Counted from the stretch's first letter, positions 27,442 through 38,402 are shown. The stretch: 64,000 nt of DNA from Actinomycetes bacterium (GCA_021799445.1 JAJZAM010000001.1:30634-94633); one strand, 5' to 3'. Notes: a model not told the origin generated them from the letters alone. Numbers and translations are program-made.

Positions 27442-28389
27442 ATGAAGCGGGAAAGTTCGGCGGTCGCTGTGGCGGCCCTGCTAGCGGTCACGGCCGCGTG
27501 GGGTTCGACGTTCGTCGTAGTCCAAAACGCGGTTGTCAACTTGCCAGTAGCGAGTTTCCTGGCCTGGAGGTTCGTGATTGCCGGCGCCATCTTGACGGCG
27601 GCCCGGCCGAGGAGCTTGGCGGCACTCGGCCGCGACGGCTGGGCCAGGGGTGCGCTCATAGGTCTGGCGCTCGGAGCGGGCCAACTGCTACAGACCGCCG
27701 GCTTGCGCTACACGACTGCAGCGGAATCTGGCTTCCTGACCGGCCTGGCGGTGGTCTTTACCCCTCTTTTGGCGTGGGCGTTGTTCGGAGCGCGCCCTGG
27801 GCGCCGAGTCCTGATCGGGGCTGGTGTCGCAAGCCTGGGCCTGGCGGTCATGTCGTCGAGCGGGCTCAGCGTGGGCAGGGGTGAGCTTCTGACCCTCGCC
27901 AGCGCCGTGTTGTTCGCCGGTCAGGTCGTCGGGCTGGGACGCTGGTCCTGCAAGGACAACGCATACGCACTAGCAACGGTACAGATACTTACCGTCGGGG
28001 CGATGAGCAGCGTCATCGGTGTGTCGCAAGGCCTAGTTGTACCTTCTAGTGCGTCGCAGTGGTGGCCGATCCTCTTGACGGCGGTGGCTGCCACCGCGTT
28101 CGCTTTCGTGGTCCAAGGCTGGGCGCAGGCGAGGCTCTCGCCCAGTCGAACCGCCGTCGTGCTCACCATGGAACCCGTCTTTGCGGCGCTCGTCGCGTGG
28201 CTAGCGGGTCAGCGCATCGGCTTGCCGGTCGTGGTAGGCGGAGCGATGGTGGTCGGAGCCATGCTGGTGGTAGAGGCCATGCCCACGAGGGTGGCGTCGA
28301 GCCCGGCGGGCACCGCCGGGGATGGTGCTGCGCCCGGCAGCACTGGCGGCGGGCTCCCAGCGCTGAGCCGTCAGGCTTCGACGTGCTGA
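27442..28389 (+). CDS. EamA/DMT-superfamily transporter
   Basis: Drug/metabolite transporter with about ten membrane segments in two EamA repeats, 315 residues. First repeat signature: AAWGSTFVVVQNAVVNLP, then FLAWRFVIAGAIL. Second-repeat end: PSRTAVVLTMEPVFAALVAWL. A 35-residue Gly/Ala/Ser-rich tail follows the last helix. Probably an exporter of an amino acid or other metabolite; the substrate is unknown. Promoter TATACT is eight bases before the ATG and no Shine-Dalgarno is present. Confidence 0.88.
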   Translation: MKRESSAVAVAALLAVTAAWGSTFVVVQNAVVNLPVASFLAWRFVIAGAILTAARPRSLAALGRDGWARGALIGLALGAGQLLQTAGLRYTTAAESGFLTGLAVVFTPLLAWALFGARPGRRVLIGAGVASLGLAVMSSSGLSVGRGELLTLASAVLFAGQVVGLGRWSCKDNAYALATVQILTVGAMSSVIGVSQGLVVPSSASQWWPILLTAVAATAFAFVVQGWAQARLSPSRTAVVLTMEPVFAALVAWLAGQRIGLPVVVGGAMVVGAMLVVEAMPTRVASSPAGTAGDGAAPGSTGGGLPALSRQASTC

Positions 28390-28455
28390 ACGCGGATCCA
28401 GGCGCCGGCGCCGGCCCGCCCTGATACGCAGGTCAACGCGACAGGCCAAGACCAG

Positions 28456-28513
28456 AGTGAATCTATTCTTTCATACGATTGACAGGTGTTGAATGATCTG
28501 ATTCACTAGGGTC
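28456..28513 (+). promoter_or_regulatory. hut operon promoter with paired inverted repeats
   Basis: TTGACA at 28479-28484 and TTCACT at 28502-28507 are separated by 17 bp, and the hutU ATG follows six bases later, consistent with a leaderless transcript. AGTGAATC (28456-28463) and GATTCACT (28500-28507) are perfect inverted repeats 36 bp apart. A 16-bp palindrome (TGAAT at 28490-28494, ATTCA at 28501-28505) sits between -35 and -10. These are likely operators for the RpiR-family regulator at the operon's end. Confidence 0.6.
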
Positions 28514-30196
28514 ATGTCTGCTCCTACGAACCACAGAATCCTGCGCAGTCCCGTGGGGACAGAGATGTCCTGCAAGACCTGGGAAGCGGAGGGCGCGCTG
28601 CGAATGCTCCACAACAACCTCGACCCTGAGGTGGCCGAGCACCCCGACGAGTTGATCGTCTACGGCGGTAACGGCAAGGCGGCTAGGAACTGGAGCAGCT
28701 TCGACGCGATCACGGCTTGCCTTAGAACCCTAGAAGCCGACGAGACGCTCCTGGTGCAGTCGGGTAAGCCGGTTGGTGTCCTGCGCACCTGGGAGTGGGC
28801 ACCAAGAGTCCTGATAGCCAACTCGAACCTCGTACCGCAGTGGGCCACGTGGGAGGAGTTCCGCCGGCTTGACTCACTAGGCTTGACGATGTACGGGCAG
28901 ATGACCGCAGGCTCGTGGATCTATATAGGCTCCCAGGGCATTCTCCAGGGTACCTACGAGACTTTCGCAGCCGTCGCCGAGAAGCGCTTCGGTGGGACCC
29001 TGGCAGGCACGCTGACCCTGACAGGCGGTCTCGGAGGGATGGGAGGAGCCCAACCGCTCGCCGTGACCATGAACGGCGGTGTTGTCATCGCCGTCGACTG
29101 CGATCCCAGCCGCATCCGCAGGCGGGTAGAGACCCGCTACCTCGACGAGCACGCCTCCTCACTCGACGAAGCCGTGGAAAAAGCGATGATCGCCCGAGCC
29201 ATAAGGCGGCCACTGTCGATCGGGGTTCAAGGCAACTGCGCCGAGGTCGTGCCGGAGCTGCTTCGCAGGTCCGTTCCGGTAGACGTCGTCACCGACCAGA
29301 CGTCCGCTCACGACCCGCTCAGCTACCTTCCGGTCGGGATCGCCTTCGAGGACATGGCCGACGCGCGCCGCGCCGACCCTGCTGGCTTCACCCGCGCCGC
29401 GAGAGAGTCGATGGCGCGCCACGTCGAGGCGATGGTCGGCTTTGCCGACGCAGGAGCAGAGGTCTTCGACTACGGCAACTCGATCCGCGCCGAAGCCCAA
29501 CTGGCCGGCTACCACCGAGCTTTCGACTTTCCTGGGTTCGTCCCGGCTTATATACGCCCGCTGTTCTGCGAGGGCAAAGGCCCTTTCCGGTGGGCCGCTC
29601 TTAGCGGCGACCCTCACGACATAGAGGTAACCGACCGTGCGGTGCTCGAACTTTTCCCCGACAACGATCCTCTCGCCAGGTGGATCCACAGCGCTGCTGA
29701 GAAAGTGGCCTTCCAGGGTCTGCCCGCCAGGATCTGCTGGCTGGGTTACGGAGAGCGAGACAAGGCCGGTCAACGCTTCAACGAGCTGGTCGCCAGCGGA
29801 GAGCTCGCCGGGCCGATCGTGATCGGCCGGGACCATCTCGACTGCGGATCCGTAGCGTCGCCGTACCGCGAGACCGAAGCGATGCTCGACGGGTCCGACG
29901 CGATAGCGGACTGGCCTCTGCTTAACGCCATGGTCAACGTGGCCTCCGGTGCGTCGTGGGTTTCGATACACCACGGCGGCGGCGTCGGCATGGGACGTTC
30001 CATACACGCCGGGCAAGTCTGCGTGGCGGACGGCAGCTCTCTAGCAGGCGAAAAGATCGCAAGGGTGCTGACAAATGATCCGGCGATGGGGGTGCTGCGC
30101 CACGCGGACGCCGGCTACGACACCGCAAAGCAGGTCGCGTCGAGTCGCGGGGTGAAGGTCCCCGTATCGCACACCGCAGATAGGGTTCGGCCGTGA
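28514..30196 (+). CDS. hutU: urocanate hydratase
   Basis: Converts urocanate to 4-imidazolone-5-propionate with tightly bound NAD+, the second step of histidine degradation. 560 residues with the family N-terminus ([18 protein letters not shown]), the cofactor region [21 protein letters not shown], and the conserved [17 protein letters not shown] near the C-terminus. First gene of the hut operon; its stop overlaps the next GTG start by 4 bp. Confidence 0.96.
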   Translation: MSAPTNHRILRSPVGTEMSCKTWEAEGALRMLHNNLDPEVAEHPDELIVYGGNGKAARNWSSFDAITACLRTLEADETLLVQSGKPVGVLRTWEWAPRVLIANSNLVPQWATWEEFRRLDSLGLTMYGQMTAGSWIYIGSQGILQGTYETFAAVAEKRFGGTLAGTLTLTGGLGGMGGAQPLAVTMNGGVVIAVDCDPSRIRRRVETRYLDEHASSLDEAVEKAMIARAIRRPLSIGVQGNCAEVVPELLRRSVPVDVVTDQTSAHDPLSYLPVGIAFEDMADARRADPAGFTRAARESMARHVEAMVGFADAGAEVFDYGNSIRAEAQLAGYHRAFDFPGFVPAYIRPLFCEGKGPFRWAALSGDPHDIEVTDRAVLELFPDNDPLARWIHSAAEKVAFQGLPARICWLGYGERDKAGQRFNELVASGELAGPIVIGRDHLDCGSVASPYRETEAMLDGSDAIADWPLLNAMVNVASGASWVSIHHGGGVGMGRSIHAGQVCVADGSSLAGEKIARVLTNDPAMGVLRHADAGYDTAKQVASSRGVKVPVSHTADRVRP

Positions 30197-31491
30197 GCTA
30201 CGCGCAAGGCGACGATTTCGAGGAGATGTGGACGTCTCTTGCGCCTCTCGGCAGGGCCCCCGACGGCAGCTACCAGCGTCTCGCATGGAGCGACGCGGAG
30301 CTTTCCTGCCGGGACTGGTTCCGCCGCCAGGCCCGACTGCGGAACATGCTCTTAGACGAGGACCGCAACGGGAACCTGTGGGCGTGGTGGGGTGAACCCG
30401 GAGCTGGAGCGATCGTCACGGGCAGCCACCTAGACAGCGTCCCCGGTGGAGGGGGCTTCGACGGGCCGCTCGGTGTCGTGTCGGCGTTCGCCGCCGTGGA
30501 CCGTCTCGCTCGACGTTACGGCCAGCCGCCCAAGCCGCTGGCCGTAGTCGACTTCGCCGACGAGGAGGGCGGACGCTTCGGCGTGGCGTGCGCAGGCAGC
30601 CGCCTCATGACAGGGCAGGTGGACCCGTGCGCGCTCCTCGCCCGGACGGACCGTTCGGGCGTCACACTGGCCGAGGCCATGACAGCAGCCGGTTTCGACC
30701 CGAGCCGCTGCGGAGCTGATCCGGGGCGGGTCTCGAAAATAGCCGCGTTCGTCGAGCTTCACATCGAGCAGGGTCGAACCCTCGACCACCTTGGTGCGCC
30801 CGTCGGGGTCGCCGCTGCCGTCTGGCCGCACGGACGGTGGCGTTTCGACTTCACGGGGCAGGCAGACCACGCTGGCACGACACGCATCGTCGACCGGCGC
30901 GACCCGCTGATCCCAGCCGCGCACCTGATCCTCGACGCGCGCGCGCAGGCCGAAGCCGCCGAAGCTCTCGCTACCGTCGGACGCGTCGAGGTGAACCCGG
31001 GAGCCACCAACGCAGTGGCGTCGCGAGCGTCGGTGTGGCTTGACGCTCGCGCCCCGTCCGCTGAAACTGTCCGCAACCTCGTCGAGTCGATCCGGGTCGC
31101 GAGCGTGCAGCGTTGCAGCCACCACCGCGTGGCCTTGGTGGCCTCCGAGGAGTCTTGGAGCGACGGTGCGAGCTTCCCCGCCGCCCTGCAGGAGCGTCTC
31201 GTGGCGTCTGTGAGGGCGGTCCTGGGTGACGTCCCCAGGCTGACGACCGGGGCTGGGCACGACGCCGCGGTGCTCGCAGCCCAAGTTCCGACCGCCATGC
31301 TGTTCGTGCGCAACCCGACGGGCGTGAGCCATGATCGAGCCGAATCCGCCAGCATGCAAGACTGCCTCAGAGGGGTGGACGCTCTCAGCGCGGTCCTGGC
31401 AGCGCTGCTCGACGACGCCGGCGGCTTGTCGGACGTTCCGGCGCCCGCCGCCGACCGAGCTGGATCGCCGAGCGCGGTGGCGACAAGATGA
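30193..31491 (+). CDS. M20-family amidohydrolase, candidate N-formylglutamate deformylase of the hut operon
   Basis: Zinc peptidase-family (M20, allantoate amidohydrolase/N-carbamoylase type) enzyme of 432 residues. Metal-binding motifs are [41 protein letters not shown] and, near the C-terminus, [10 protein letters not shown]. Dimerisation-domain motif: [13 protein letters not shown]. The neighbours supply HutH, HutU, HutI and the deiminase HutF, whose product is N-formylglutamate, but no classical HutG is present. This enzyme therefore probably releases formate from N-formylglutamate; that is inferred from context. GTG start overlapping hutU. Confidence 0.8.
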   Translation: MSYAQGDDFEEMWTSLAPLGRAPDGSYQRLAWSDAELSCRDWFRRQARLRNMLLDEDRNGNLWAWWGEPGAGAIVTGSHLDSVPGGGGFDGPLGVVSAFAAVDRLARRYGQPPKPLAVVDFADEEGGRFGVACAGSRLMTGQVDPCALLARTDRSGVTLAEAMTAAGFDPSRCGADPGRVSKIAAFVELHIEQGRTLDHLGAPVGVAAAVWPHGRWRFDFTGQADHAGTTRIVDRRDPLIPAAHLILDARAQAEAAEALATVGRVEVNPGATNAVASRASVWLDARAPSAETVRNLVESIRVASVQRCSHHRVALVASEESWSDGASFPAALQERLVASVRAVLGDVPRLTTGAGHDAAVLAAQVPTAMLFVRNPTGVSHDRAESASMQDCLRGVDALSAVLAALLDDAGGLSDVPAPAADRAGSPSAVATR

Positions 31492-33023
31492 TCGTCGAGC
31501 TGTCCACGTCAGGGTTGCGTCCCGAAGACGTCCTTGCGGTCGCGCGGGGCGGTGCCCTGGTCGAGCTGAGCCGGGAGGCGGTCGCCGCCATGAGCCGCTC
31601 ACGCTTGCGCGTCGAGGAGCTGGCGGCCTCACAGACGCCCGTGTACGGGGTCTCTACCGGCTTCGGGGCTTTGGCGACACGTCACATCCCCCCGTCGCGA
31701 CGCAAGGACCTTCAGCGCAGCCTGATCCGCTCGCACGCTGCGGGCACCGGAGACGAGGTGGAAGTCGAGGTGGTACGCGCGATGATGCTCCTCCGCTTGG
31801 CGACTTTGGCGTCGGGGCGCACAGGCGTCAGGCCGTCGGTGGCGGCGTCATACGCGTCTGCCCTAAACGCGGGTATCACCCCCAAAGTTCCAGAGTACGG
31901 GTCTTTGGGCTGCAGCGGGGACCTGGCCCCCCTAGCCCACACGGCCCTATTTATGATGGGAGAAGGACAAGGCCGTGACCGCGACGGTGTGCTGCGCCCG
32001 GCTGATGAGCTTCTATGCCTGGCGGGGATCGAACCGCTCGAGCTCGAAGAAAAAGAAGGCCTGGCTTTAGTCAACGGTACTGACGGCATGCTTGGCATGC
32101 TGGTCATGGCGGTGAGCGACATGTCAACCCTTTGCAAGACGGCTGACCTTACGGCGTCGATGAGCGTCGAAGCGCTCCTTGGAACTGACCGTGTCTTCGC
32201 CGCGGACCTTCACGCGCCTTTGAGACCCCATCCAGGCCAGGCCGCAGCGGCGGACAACATGTGGCGTCTGCTGCGACACTCTCAGATCGTCGGGTCGCAC
32301 CGGGTGGGCGACACACGAGTCCAGGACGCGTACTCGCTGCGTTGCGCCCCTCAGGTGTCCGGGGCTGCACGCGACACGCTGTCGCACGCTTCGATGGTCA
32401 TCGGGCGAGAGCTCGCCGCTACCGTCGACAACCCCGTCGTGCTTCCCGACGGACGTGTAGAGTCCAACGGTAACTTCCACGGCGCTCCGCTCGCCTACGT
32501 GGCGGACTTCTTGGCGATCGTAGCCGCTGATCTCGCGTCGATGAGCGAACGGCGCTGCGACCGGATGCTAGACCCCGCCCGGTCGCACGGGCTTCCGCCT
32601 TTCCTCGCCGACGATCCGGGAGTCGACTCTGGTTACATGATCGCCCAGTACTGCGCTGCGGGCATCGTCAGTGAGCTAAAGCGGCTCGCTTCCCCGGCGA
32701 GCGTCGACTCCATACCGAGCTCGGCCATGCAGGAGGACCACGTGTCGATGGGCTGGGCGGCCGCCCGCAAGCTTCGCAGGTCACTGGACGGCTTGCGCCG
32801 GGTCGTCGCCATAGAGCTGCTCGTAGCCGCACGGGCTTTGGACTTGCGGGCTCCGCTGGAGCCCGCCCCGGCAACAGGCGCAGCCAGGCGAGAGCTGCGT
32901 TTGAGCGTTCCGGGACCGGGGGCCGACCGCTGGGTTGCGCCGGAGGTCGAAGCCGCCGTGCAGGCCGTCGCGTCGGGGCGTGTGCTCAAAGCGGCGGAAG
33001 CCGTCTGCGGGGAGTTGGGATGA
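31488..33023 (+). CDS. hutH: histidine ammonia-lyase
   Basis: Deaminates L-histidine to urocanate. 511 residues. The MIO prosthetic group normally forms from Ala-Ser-Gly; here the motif is Cys142-Ser143-Gly144 (GSLGCSGDLAPLAH), with the serine at the usual position 143. Tyr53 in PVYGVSTGFG and the FHGAP motif are conserved. The enzyme is probably active, since the Ser and Gly are kept. ATGA overlaps at both ends bind it into the hut operon. Confidence 0.95.
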   Translation: MIVELSTSGLRPEDVLAVARGGALVELSREAVAAMSRSRLRVEELAASQTPVYGVSTGFGALATRHIPPSRRKDLQRSLIRSHAAGTGDEVEVEVVRAMMLLRLATLASGRTGVRPSVAASYASALNAGITPKVPEYGSLGCSGDLAPLAHTALFMMGEGQGRDRDGVLRPADELLCLAGIEPLELEEKEGLALVNGTDGMLGMLVMAVSDMSTLCKTADLTASMSVEALLGTDRVFAADLHAPLRPHPGQAAAADNMWRLLRHSQIVGSHRVGDTRVQDAYSLRCAPQVSGAARDTLSHASMVIGRELAATVDNPVVLPDGRVESNGNFHGAPLAYVADFLAIVAADLASMSERRCDRMLDPARSHGLPPFLADDPGVDSGYMIAQYCAAGIVSELKRLASPASVDSIPSSAMQEDHVSMGWAAARKLRRSLDGLRRVVAIELLVAARALDLRAPLEPAPATGAARRELRLSVPGPGADRWVAPEVEAAVQAVASGRVLKAAEAVCGELG

Positions 33024-34447
33024 CCCCCCGATCTTGGTGGGCTGAGATGGCATGGCTCGGAGGACCCGACGCGGCAAGCGGTGTTCGCATCGACTGCGAC
33101 GCAAACGGGACCATACTTGCGGTCGAGCCGGGAAGCCCACGCCCGGAAACCTCCGGCGTCGGGATCCTGCCGGGGCTGACGGTCCCAGGCCTCGTCAACT
33201 GTCACTCCCACGCGTTCCACCGGGCGTTGCGGGCCTGGACCCAGTCTGGAGGCGGCGACTTTTGGACGTGGCGTAGCCTCATGTACCGAATCGCCGAGCG
33301 GATCAACCCGGACGCTTACTTGGAGCTCGCTACGGCTGTCTACGCGGAGATGCTGCTGGCCGGCGTCACCACTGTGGGCGAGTTCCACTACCTGCATCAC
33401 GATCAAAGCGGCCGTGCCTATGAGAACCAGGCGATGGAAGCAGCGATAGTCGAGGCGGCACGCGTCGCGGGAATCCGGATAACCGTGCTCGACGCCTGCT
33501 ACCTGACGGGGGGCGTCGCCCCGTCAGGGGAGGTTGTCACGGGCCTCGGGGCCGACGTTGGGACGCCAGCGGCCGTTGCGCTTCAAGGGGCTCAGAGGCG
33601 CTTCAGCGACGGCAGCGTCGAGGGCTGGCTGTCCCGCCTGGGCGAAGCGTCGCGATCTCTCAGCGGACCCACGGTGCGCTTCGGGGCTGCGGTGCACTCA
33701 GTCCGGGCGGTGCCCCGAAACGCTCTCGCTGAGATAGCAGAAGCGGTGGCGCCCGCGGGAGCGCTCATCCACGCGCACGTCAGCGAGCAGCCGGCCGAGA
33801 ACGCAGCCTGCGAGCGTGCCTACGGGCTCACCCCCACGCAGGTCCTGGCCGAAGCGGGCCTGCTCGGACCTGCCTTCACCGCTGTCCACGCCACCCATCT
33901 CGAAGCCGGGGACGTCAAGCTCCTCGGATCGTCGGGGTCGTCGGTGTGCATGTGCCCGACAACCGAGCGTGATCTCGCCGACGGGATCGGGCCTACCGTC
34001 GCCCTCCGAGGCGCCGGGGTGCCGCTTTGCCTCGGAAGCGACTCGCACGCGGTGATAGACCTCCTAGAAGAAGCGCGTGCCGTCGAGCTCGACGAGCGCC
34101 TGGCCAGCGGTCGCCGCGGATCCCACGACCCGGCGGATCTGCTCCAAGCTGCCACCCGAAACGGCTCGGCCTCTTTGGGATGGCCCGAGGTCGGGCGGAT
34201 CGAAGTGGGCGCCCAGGCTGACCTTTGCAGCTTCGACTGTTCGAGCGTCGAGATGGCTGGCACCTTCGGACCTGGGGGTACCAATGCGCCGGCCGCCTTG
34301 ATCTTCGCTGGCCGCGGTAGTTTGGTACGCGACGTGATCGTAGCCGGCAGGACGATCGTGAGAGACGGCCATCACCTGGGTGTTAATGACGTGGCAAGGC
34401 GAATGTCAGACGCGATCTCCGGGGTCATGGACCGTGGCGAAAGATGA
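33020..34447 (+). CDS. hutF: formimidoylglutamate deiminase
   Basis: Amidohydrolase-superfamily enzyme converting N-formimino-L-glutamate to N-formyl-L-glutamate and ammonia. 475 residues. Metal motif [12 protein letters not shown] near residue 60, later [13 protein letters not shown] and the terminal [13 protein letters not shown]. Its presence defines the five-step hut pathway, which needs a deformylase afterwards. ATGA overlap with hutH and with hutI. Confidence 0.93.
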   Translation: MTPRSWWAEMAWLGGPDAASGVRIDCDANGTILAVEPGSPRPETSGVGILPGLTVPGLVNCHSHAFHRALRAWTQSGGGDFWTWRSLMYRIAERINPDAYLELATAVYAEMLLAGVTTVGEFHYLHHDQSGRAYENQAMEAAIVEAARVAGIRITVLDACYLTGGVAPSGEVVTGLGADVGTPAAVALQGAQRRFSDGSVEGWLSRLGEASRSLSGPTVRFGAAVHSVRAVPRNALAEIAEAVAPAGALIHAHVSEQPAENAACERAYGLTPTQVLAEAGLLGPAFTAVHATHLEAGDVKLLGSSGSSVCMCPTTERDLADGIGPTVALRGAGVPLCLGSDSHAVIDLLEEARAVELDERLASGRRGSHDPADLLQAATRNGSASLGWPEVGRIEVGAQADLCSFDCSSVEMAGTFGPGGTNAPAALIFAGRGSLVRDVIVAGRTIVRDGHHLGVNDVARRMSDAISGVMDRGER

Positions 34448-35697
34448 GCAACCGACACGACACGCCAGACGTTCGGCGTCGAGAGGATACCAACTGCACG
34501 GGGGAGGGCAACGACGGAGCTAGCTTCGTGATCACAGGGATCGGCGAGTTGTGCGACGGCACGGGGTCGCCGCCCGCCGAAAACATGGCCATGGTCGTCG
34601 AGTCCGGCCGGATCGCGTGGGTCGGTCCGGAGACAAACCTGCCCGAGGCGTCGGGGGCCGCACTCCTAGACGTCGACGGAAGGGCTGTCATTCCAGGCTT
34701 CGTCGACAGTCACACGCATCTCGTTTTCGCCGGGGACAGAGCCCGCGAGTGGGAGGCGCGCATGGCGGGACACCCCTACGGCGCCGGGGGGATCGTCAGA
34801 ACCGTCGAGGCGACGCGCGCCGCGACGACGCAGGAGCTGTCGAGGCGGGCGGCGGGCCTGGCGGCCGAAGCGCTCGCCGGGGGCACGACGACCATCGAGG
34901 TAAAAAGCGGCTACGGCCTCGACGTTGCCAACGAAGCGCGTCTGGTTCGCGTCGCAGCGACGCTCACCGACGAGGTGACGTTCCTCGGAGGTCACGTGGT
35001 CCCCCCGGAGTACGCCGGGCGCTCTGACGACTACGTGAGCCTGGTGTGCGGGCAGATGCTGGAATCCTGCCGTTCGCAGTGCCGCTGGATTGACGTGTTC
35101 TGCGAAGAGGGAGCCTTCGACGCGGACCAGGCTAAAGCGGTGCTCGAAGCTGGGCGGGAAGCGGGTCTTGGTCTCAGGGTGCACGCAAACCAGCTTCGCC
35201 ATGGCCCTGGCGCGTCGCTGGCGGTGGCCGTCGGTGCCGCGTCGGTGGACCACTGCACCCATCTGGCCGACTCCGACGTGGAAGCCCTCGCTGGATCGTC
35301 GACGGTAGCGACGCTGCTACCGGCGGCTGAGTTCTCTACCCGTTCGGCCTACCCCGATGGCCGGCGGCTCCTCGACGCCGGGGTGAGGTTGGCGCTGGCT
35401 ACCGACTGCAACCCCGGAACGTCTTTTACCACGTCTATGAGCTTCGTCGTGGCTTTGGCGGTGCGAGAGCTCGGGATGACCGTAGCCGAAGCGCTTCACG
35501 CCGCTACGGGCGGAGGCGCTGACGCACTGCGCCGCGACGACATCGGCAGGCTCCAGCAGGGCAAGAGAGCGGACTTCTCAGTCCTCGACGCGCCGAGCGT
35601 GTCGTGGATCGCCTACCGTCCGGGAGTGCCGTTAGTAAGTGCCGTGTTCCGACTGGGAGAGCTCGTAGCCGGAACGTCACCCGGGTTGCACCCGTGA
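34444..35697 (+). CDS. hutI: imidazolonepropionase
   Basis: Hydrolyses 4-imidazolone-5-propionate to N-formimino-glutamate. 417 residues. Metal-binding [12 protein letters not shown], the substrate loop [19 protein letters not shown], and the terminal [14 protein letters not shown] are conserved. A divergent N-terminal stretch of about 28 residues precedes the family start. ATGA overlap with hutF; GTGA overlap with the regulator that follows. Confidence 0.95.
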   Translation: MSNRHDTPDVRRREDTNCTGEGNDGASFVITGIGELCDGTGSPPAENMAMVVESGRIAWVGPETNLPEASGAALLDVDGRAVIPGFVDSHTHLVFAGDRAREWEARMAGHPYGAGGIVRTVEATRAATTQELSRRAAGLAAEALAGGTTTIEVKSGYGLDVANEARLVRVAATLTDEVTFLGGHVVPPEYAGRSDDYVSLVCGQMLESCRSQCRWIDVFCEEGAFDADQAKAVLEAGREAGLGLRVHANQLRHGPGASLAVAVGAASVDHCTHLADSDVEALAGSSTVATLLPAAEFSTRSAYPDGRRLLDAGVRLALATDCNPGTSFTTSMSFVVALAVRELGMTVAEALHAATGGGADALRRDDIGRLQQGKRADFSVLDAPSVSWIAYRPGVPLVSAVFRLGELVAGTSPGLHP

Positions 35698-36626
35698 GCT
35701 GTCGCGAAGAGCCCCTGCCGGCCCAACCGGCCCAACCGGCCTCTGCTGGCGGGCTAGTTTTGCCGGCCCCGGCCCCGGCCCTTTCACCTGGCGAGGAGCT
35801 ACGTCACCTCGCCTCTGGCACCAAACTGAGCCCGACGTCGCGAAGGATCCTCGCTTTGTTGCTGGAGCACCCCCAGCAGCTCGCATGGTTGACGGCGCGG
35901 GAGCTCGCAGAGCGGGTCGGCGTCAGCCAACCTTCGGTTAGCCGTCTCGCGGCGTCGCTCGGCTTCGACGGCTACGGTGCCCTCCGGGACCACCTTCGAT
36001 CCGTGCTCGTCGACGACGTGGCGTCTCCATGCGGGTCCCGGGGTGAGACACACGCCCAGGCGGTGGTCGCTGAAGAAGCCAGACACGTCGCAGAAACAGC
36101 CAGGATCGTAGACGGCGTCGTGCAAGCCGAAGGAATCGCCGCAGCTCTTGTCGCTTCGAAGCCGCTGGTAGTTGCAGCGGTCCGGGCGTCCGCCTACCTG
36201 GGTGAGTATTTCACCTATCTAGCTGCCAAAGTGCATCCCCATGTGCTGTCGGTGGCGCAAGGAGACTCCAAATCTTTAGACGTACTGTTAGGGGCCAAGG
36301 CGGCCGGTGCGGATGTCCTGCTGGTCGTTTGCATGCCCCGTTACCCGTCTGAGATGATCCGCATGATCCAGTCGGCGGCAGGTATGGGGTATCGGATCGC
36401 GTTAGTGTGCGACCGGGCGATGCCTCCTATACCGGGCGTGGAGCCCACGTGGAGCCTTGCGCTCCCGGTCGGCTCAGGGTTGACGTTCGACGCTCACCCG
36501 GCCGTGCTCGTAGCGTTGGGGCTGCTGGTGGACGCTATGTGCGAAGCCGATCCGCTGACCGCCGAGTCCCGCATGGAGATGCTCGACGAGGCAGCGGAGG
36601 CTTCGGGAACTTATTGGACCGGCTGA
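35694..36626 (+). CDS. RpiR/MurR-family transcriptional regulator (hut regulator candidate)
   Basis: 310 residues. A Pro/Ala-rich N-terminal tail (about 35 residues) is followed by the RpiR helix-turn-helix ([20 protein letters not shown]) and a SIS domain (about 130-280; [14 protein letters not shown] and [15 protein letters not shown]) that would bind a pathway intermediate. The start is GTG 35694, overlapping the hutI stop, rather than the longer open frame upstream. Last gene of the hut operon; probably binds the inverted repeats before hutU. It ends 5 bp from a convergent gene. Confidence 0.85.
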   Translation: MSCREEPLPAQPAQPASAGGLVLPAPAPALSPGEELRHLASGTKLSPTSRRILALLLEHPQQLAWLTARELAERVGVSQPSVSRLAASLGFDGYGALRDHLRSVLVDDVASPCGSRGETHAQAVVAEEARHVAETARIVDGVVQAEGIAAALVASKPLVVAAVRASAYLGEYFTYLAAKVHPHVLSVAQGDSKSLDVLLGAKAAGADVLLVVCMPRYPSEMIRMIQSAAGMGYRIALVCDRAMPPIPGVEPTWSLALPVGSGLTFDAHPAVLVALGLLVDAMCEADPLTAESRMEMLDEAAEASGTYWTG

Positions 36627-36631
36627 GGGTT

Positions 36632-38389
36632 TCAGCGCCGCCCGTCGGGTTCGCCAGGAGACAACGATGCGAGTATGGCCGCTGCTGCGACCTTGCCCTG
36701 GGCCATCGCTTCGACGACTGTCGACGGTCCGACCAGGGAGTCCCCGGCGAACCAAGTGTGCTTACCCCGCGGGTAGGCGGCCTGGGCTTCGCCCTTCTCC
36801 CGCCCGAGCGCCAGGAGACCCACCGGTTGGTATCTAGCGGCGGGCGGAGCCGGGTTCGCTAGCAGCCCGCTGGCCAGCCAACGGCGGTCGGGGAAGCCTT
36901 GGGTCTTCTTGGCGACGGGCACATCGCCTCCCAGCTTGGCTATATCAGAGTCGATTCGATAGCCCATTGCCATAACTACCATGTCGACTTGTATCCTCGA
37001 CGTCTTGGATTCGAGCACCTTGGGACGTTTAGAAGCTTTGTGCTGCACGGTCTCGGCGAGCTCGGCTTCGCTGACGTGGCCGTCTTCGCCGAGCAAACGG
37101 CGCAGCGTGGTCGAGAAGCGCACCTCCACCCCTTCGGTGGTCGCTTCGTCCAGCTCGTCGGGGCGCACCGGCGCGAAGCGGCGGTCCATCCAGTCGATGC
37201 AGGTGGCTTGAGCGCCGAGACGCCGAGCGCTGCGAGCGACGTCCATGGCGGTGTTGCCGGCTCCGAGCACCAGGACTCTGGCAGGCCTCGTGTCGGCGGG
37301 AGCGGAGGCGCTGAGCGCTTTGGGAGCTAGGGCGGCCATGGGAGTGCCGCTGGCGATAGCCAGACGGGCCGCTTGGAGGAACTCGGTGGCGTCGCAGACG
37401 CCTTCGAGGTCTGACCCGGGGACCGGTGCTCGCATAGCTACGCTAGCGCCGGCTGCTACGACAACCGCGTCGAAGTCATCAGCGAGCGACTTGAGCTCCT
37501 CGGCGTTCACGTTGTGGTTCGTGTGCAGGTGCACACCGGCTTCGAGCAGGTGTTCCCAAGGCCGGCGAGCGACCTGCTCGGGCAGCGTGAAGTCGGGTAT
37601 GCCCCATATGAGAAGCCCTCCGGGTGTGGAGTCGCGTTCGAACACGGTCACGTCGGCTCCACCGGCGCGCAGCGTGGCGGCTGCTGCGATGCCCGCAGGA
37701 CCGGACCCGACTATCGCTACCCGGGGCGCCCGGTCGGTCTTTGCGGCTTCGGCCACTTCGATGGGCGGGACGGGAGCGTTGTCGGCGATGAAGCGCTCCA
37801 GGGCGCCGATAGCGACAGGGCTGCTCCCGGCGAGGGACCAACTGCAGGACCCTTCGCATTGCACCGCCTGATCGCAGACCCTCGAACAGATGTCAGGCAG
37901 GTAGGTGGTGCGGCGAAGCACTTTGTGAGCTTCGTCGAGGTCGCCTGAACGTAACGCTCGGATGAAACCCGGGATGTCGTTGTGTGCTGGGCAGCCGCGA
38001 ACGCAAGTCGGGTCCGGGCAGTCGAGGCAGCGGCTCGCCTCGTCGAGGGCTTCGTGCCAGTTTGTTATGGCCCTGCGAGTCTCGCTTCGGTCGAAGGTGA
38101 GCTGATCAGGATGTACGGTCTCAAGGCTCACCCTGGCGGCTACTAGCTGGGGCCCGTCCACGAATATCGCCGAGTAGGGGCACGTGCGCTCGCACTGGCG
38201 GCATCCGACGCAGAGCTGGTCGTCGCCGACGGCGGTCCAAGTGACCGGGTCCATGTGCAGGGCCTGGGTCGGGCATCTCACGATGCACTCCTGGCAGCCG
38301 GCGCAACGGTCGATCAGAACGTGGATAGTCGGCGAGAGCATGCTCTCCTTTACAGGCGAGGAGAGATCAGATGGAGCAGTGATTGTCAT
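36632..38389 (-). CDS. FAD/NAD(P)-dependent oxidoreductase with N-terminal ferredoxin domains (GltD-like)
   Basis: 585 residues, multidomain. Residues about 24-80 hold two [4Fe-4S] motifs (CAGCQECIVRCP and CVGCRQCERTCP). A Fer4_20-type segment follows (CLDCPDPTCVRGCPAHNDIP, CSRVC, CEGSC). Then come an FAD-binding Rossmann fold (VGSGPAGIAAA) and an NAD(P) fold (LGAGNTAMDVARSARRLGA), as in the glutamate synthase small subunit. No GltB partner is nearby, so it probably passes electrons between NAD(P)H and an Fe-S partner, most likely the polyferredoxin encoded 13 bp upstream. ATG start after AGAGGA. Confidence 0.85.
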   Translation of the reverse strand: MTITAPSDLSSPVKESMLSPTIHVLIDRCAGCQECIVRCPTQALHMDPVTWTAVGDDQLCVGCRQCERTCPYSAIFVDGPQLVAARVSLETVHPDQLTFDRSETRRAITNWHEALDEASRCLDCPDPTCVRGCPAHNDIPGFIRALRSGDLDEAHKVLRRTTYLPDICSRVCDQAVQCEGSCSWSLAGSSPVAIGALERFIADNAPVPPIEVAEAAKTDRAPRVAIVGSGPAGIAAAATLRAGGADVTVFERDSTPGGLLIWGIPDFTLPEQVARRPWEHLLEAGVHLHTNHNVNAEELKSLADDFDAVVVAAGASVAMRAPVPGSDLEGVCDATEFLQAARLAIASGTPMAALAPKALSASAPADTRPARVLVLGAGNTAMDVARSARRLGAQATCIDWMDRRFAPVRPDELDEATTEGVEVRFSTTLRRLLGEDGHVSEAELAETVQHKASKRPKVLESKTSRIQVDMVVMAMGYRIDSDIAKLGGDVPVAKKTQGFPDRRWLASGLLANPAPPAARYQPVGLLALGREKGEAQAAYPRGKHTWFAGDSLVGPSTVVEAMAQGKVAAAAILASLSPGEPDGRR

Positions 38390-38402
38390 TGTCGTATTCC
38401 TC

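Noticed and set aside
36632-38389. Glutamate synthase small subunit (gltD)
   Set aside because: No large subunit is nearby, and the extra N-terminal ferredoxin domains and polyferredoxin partner indicate a different electron-transfer role.
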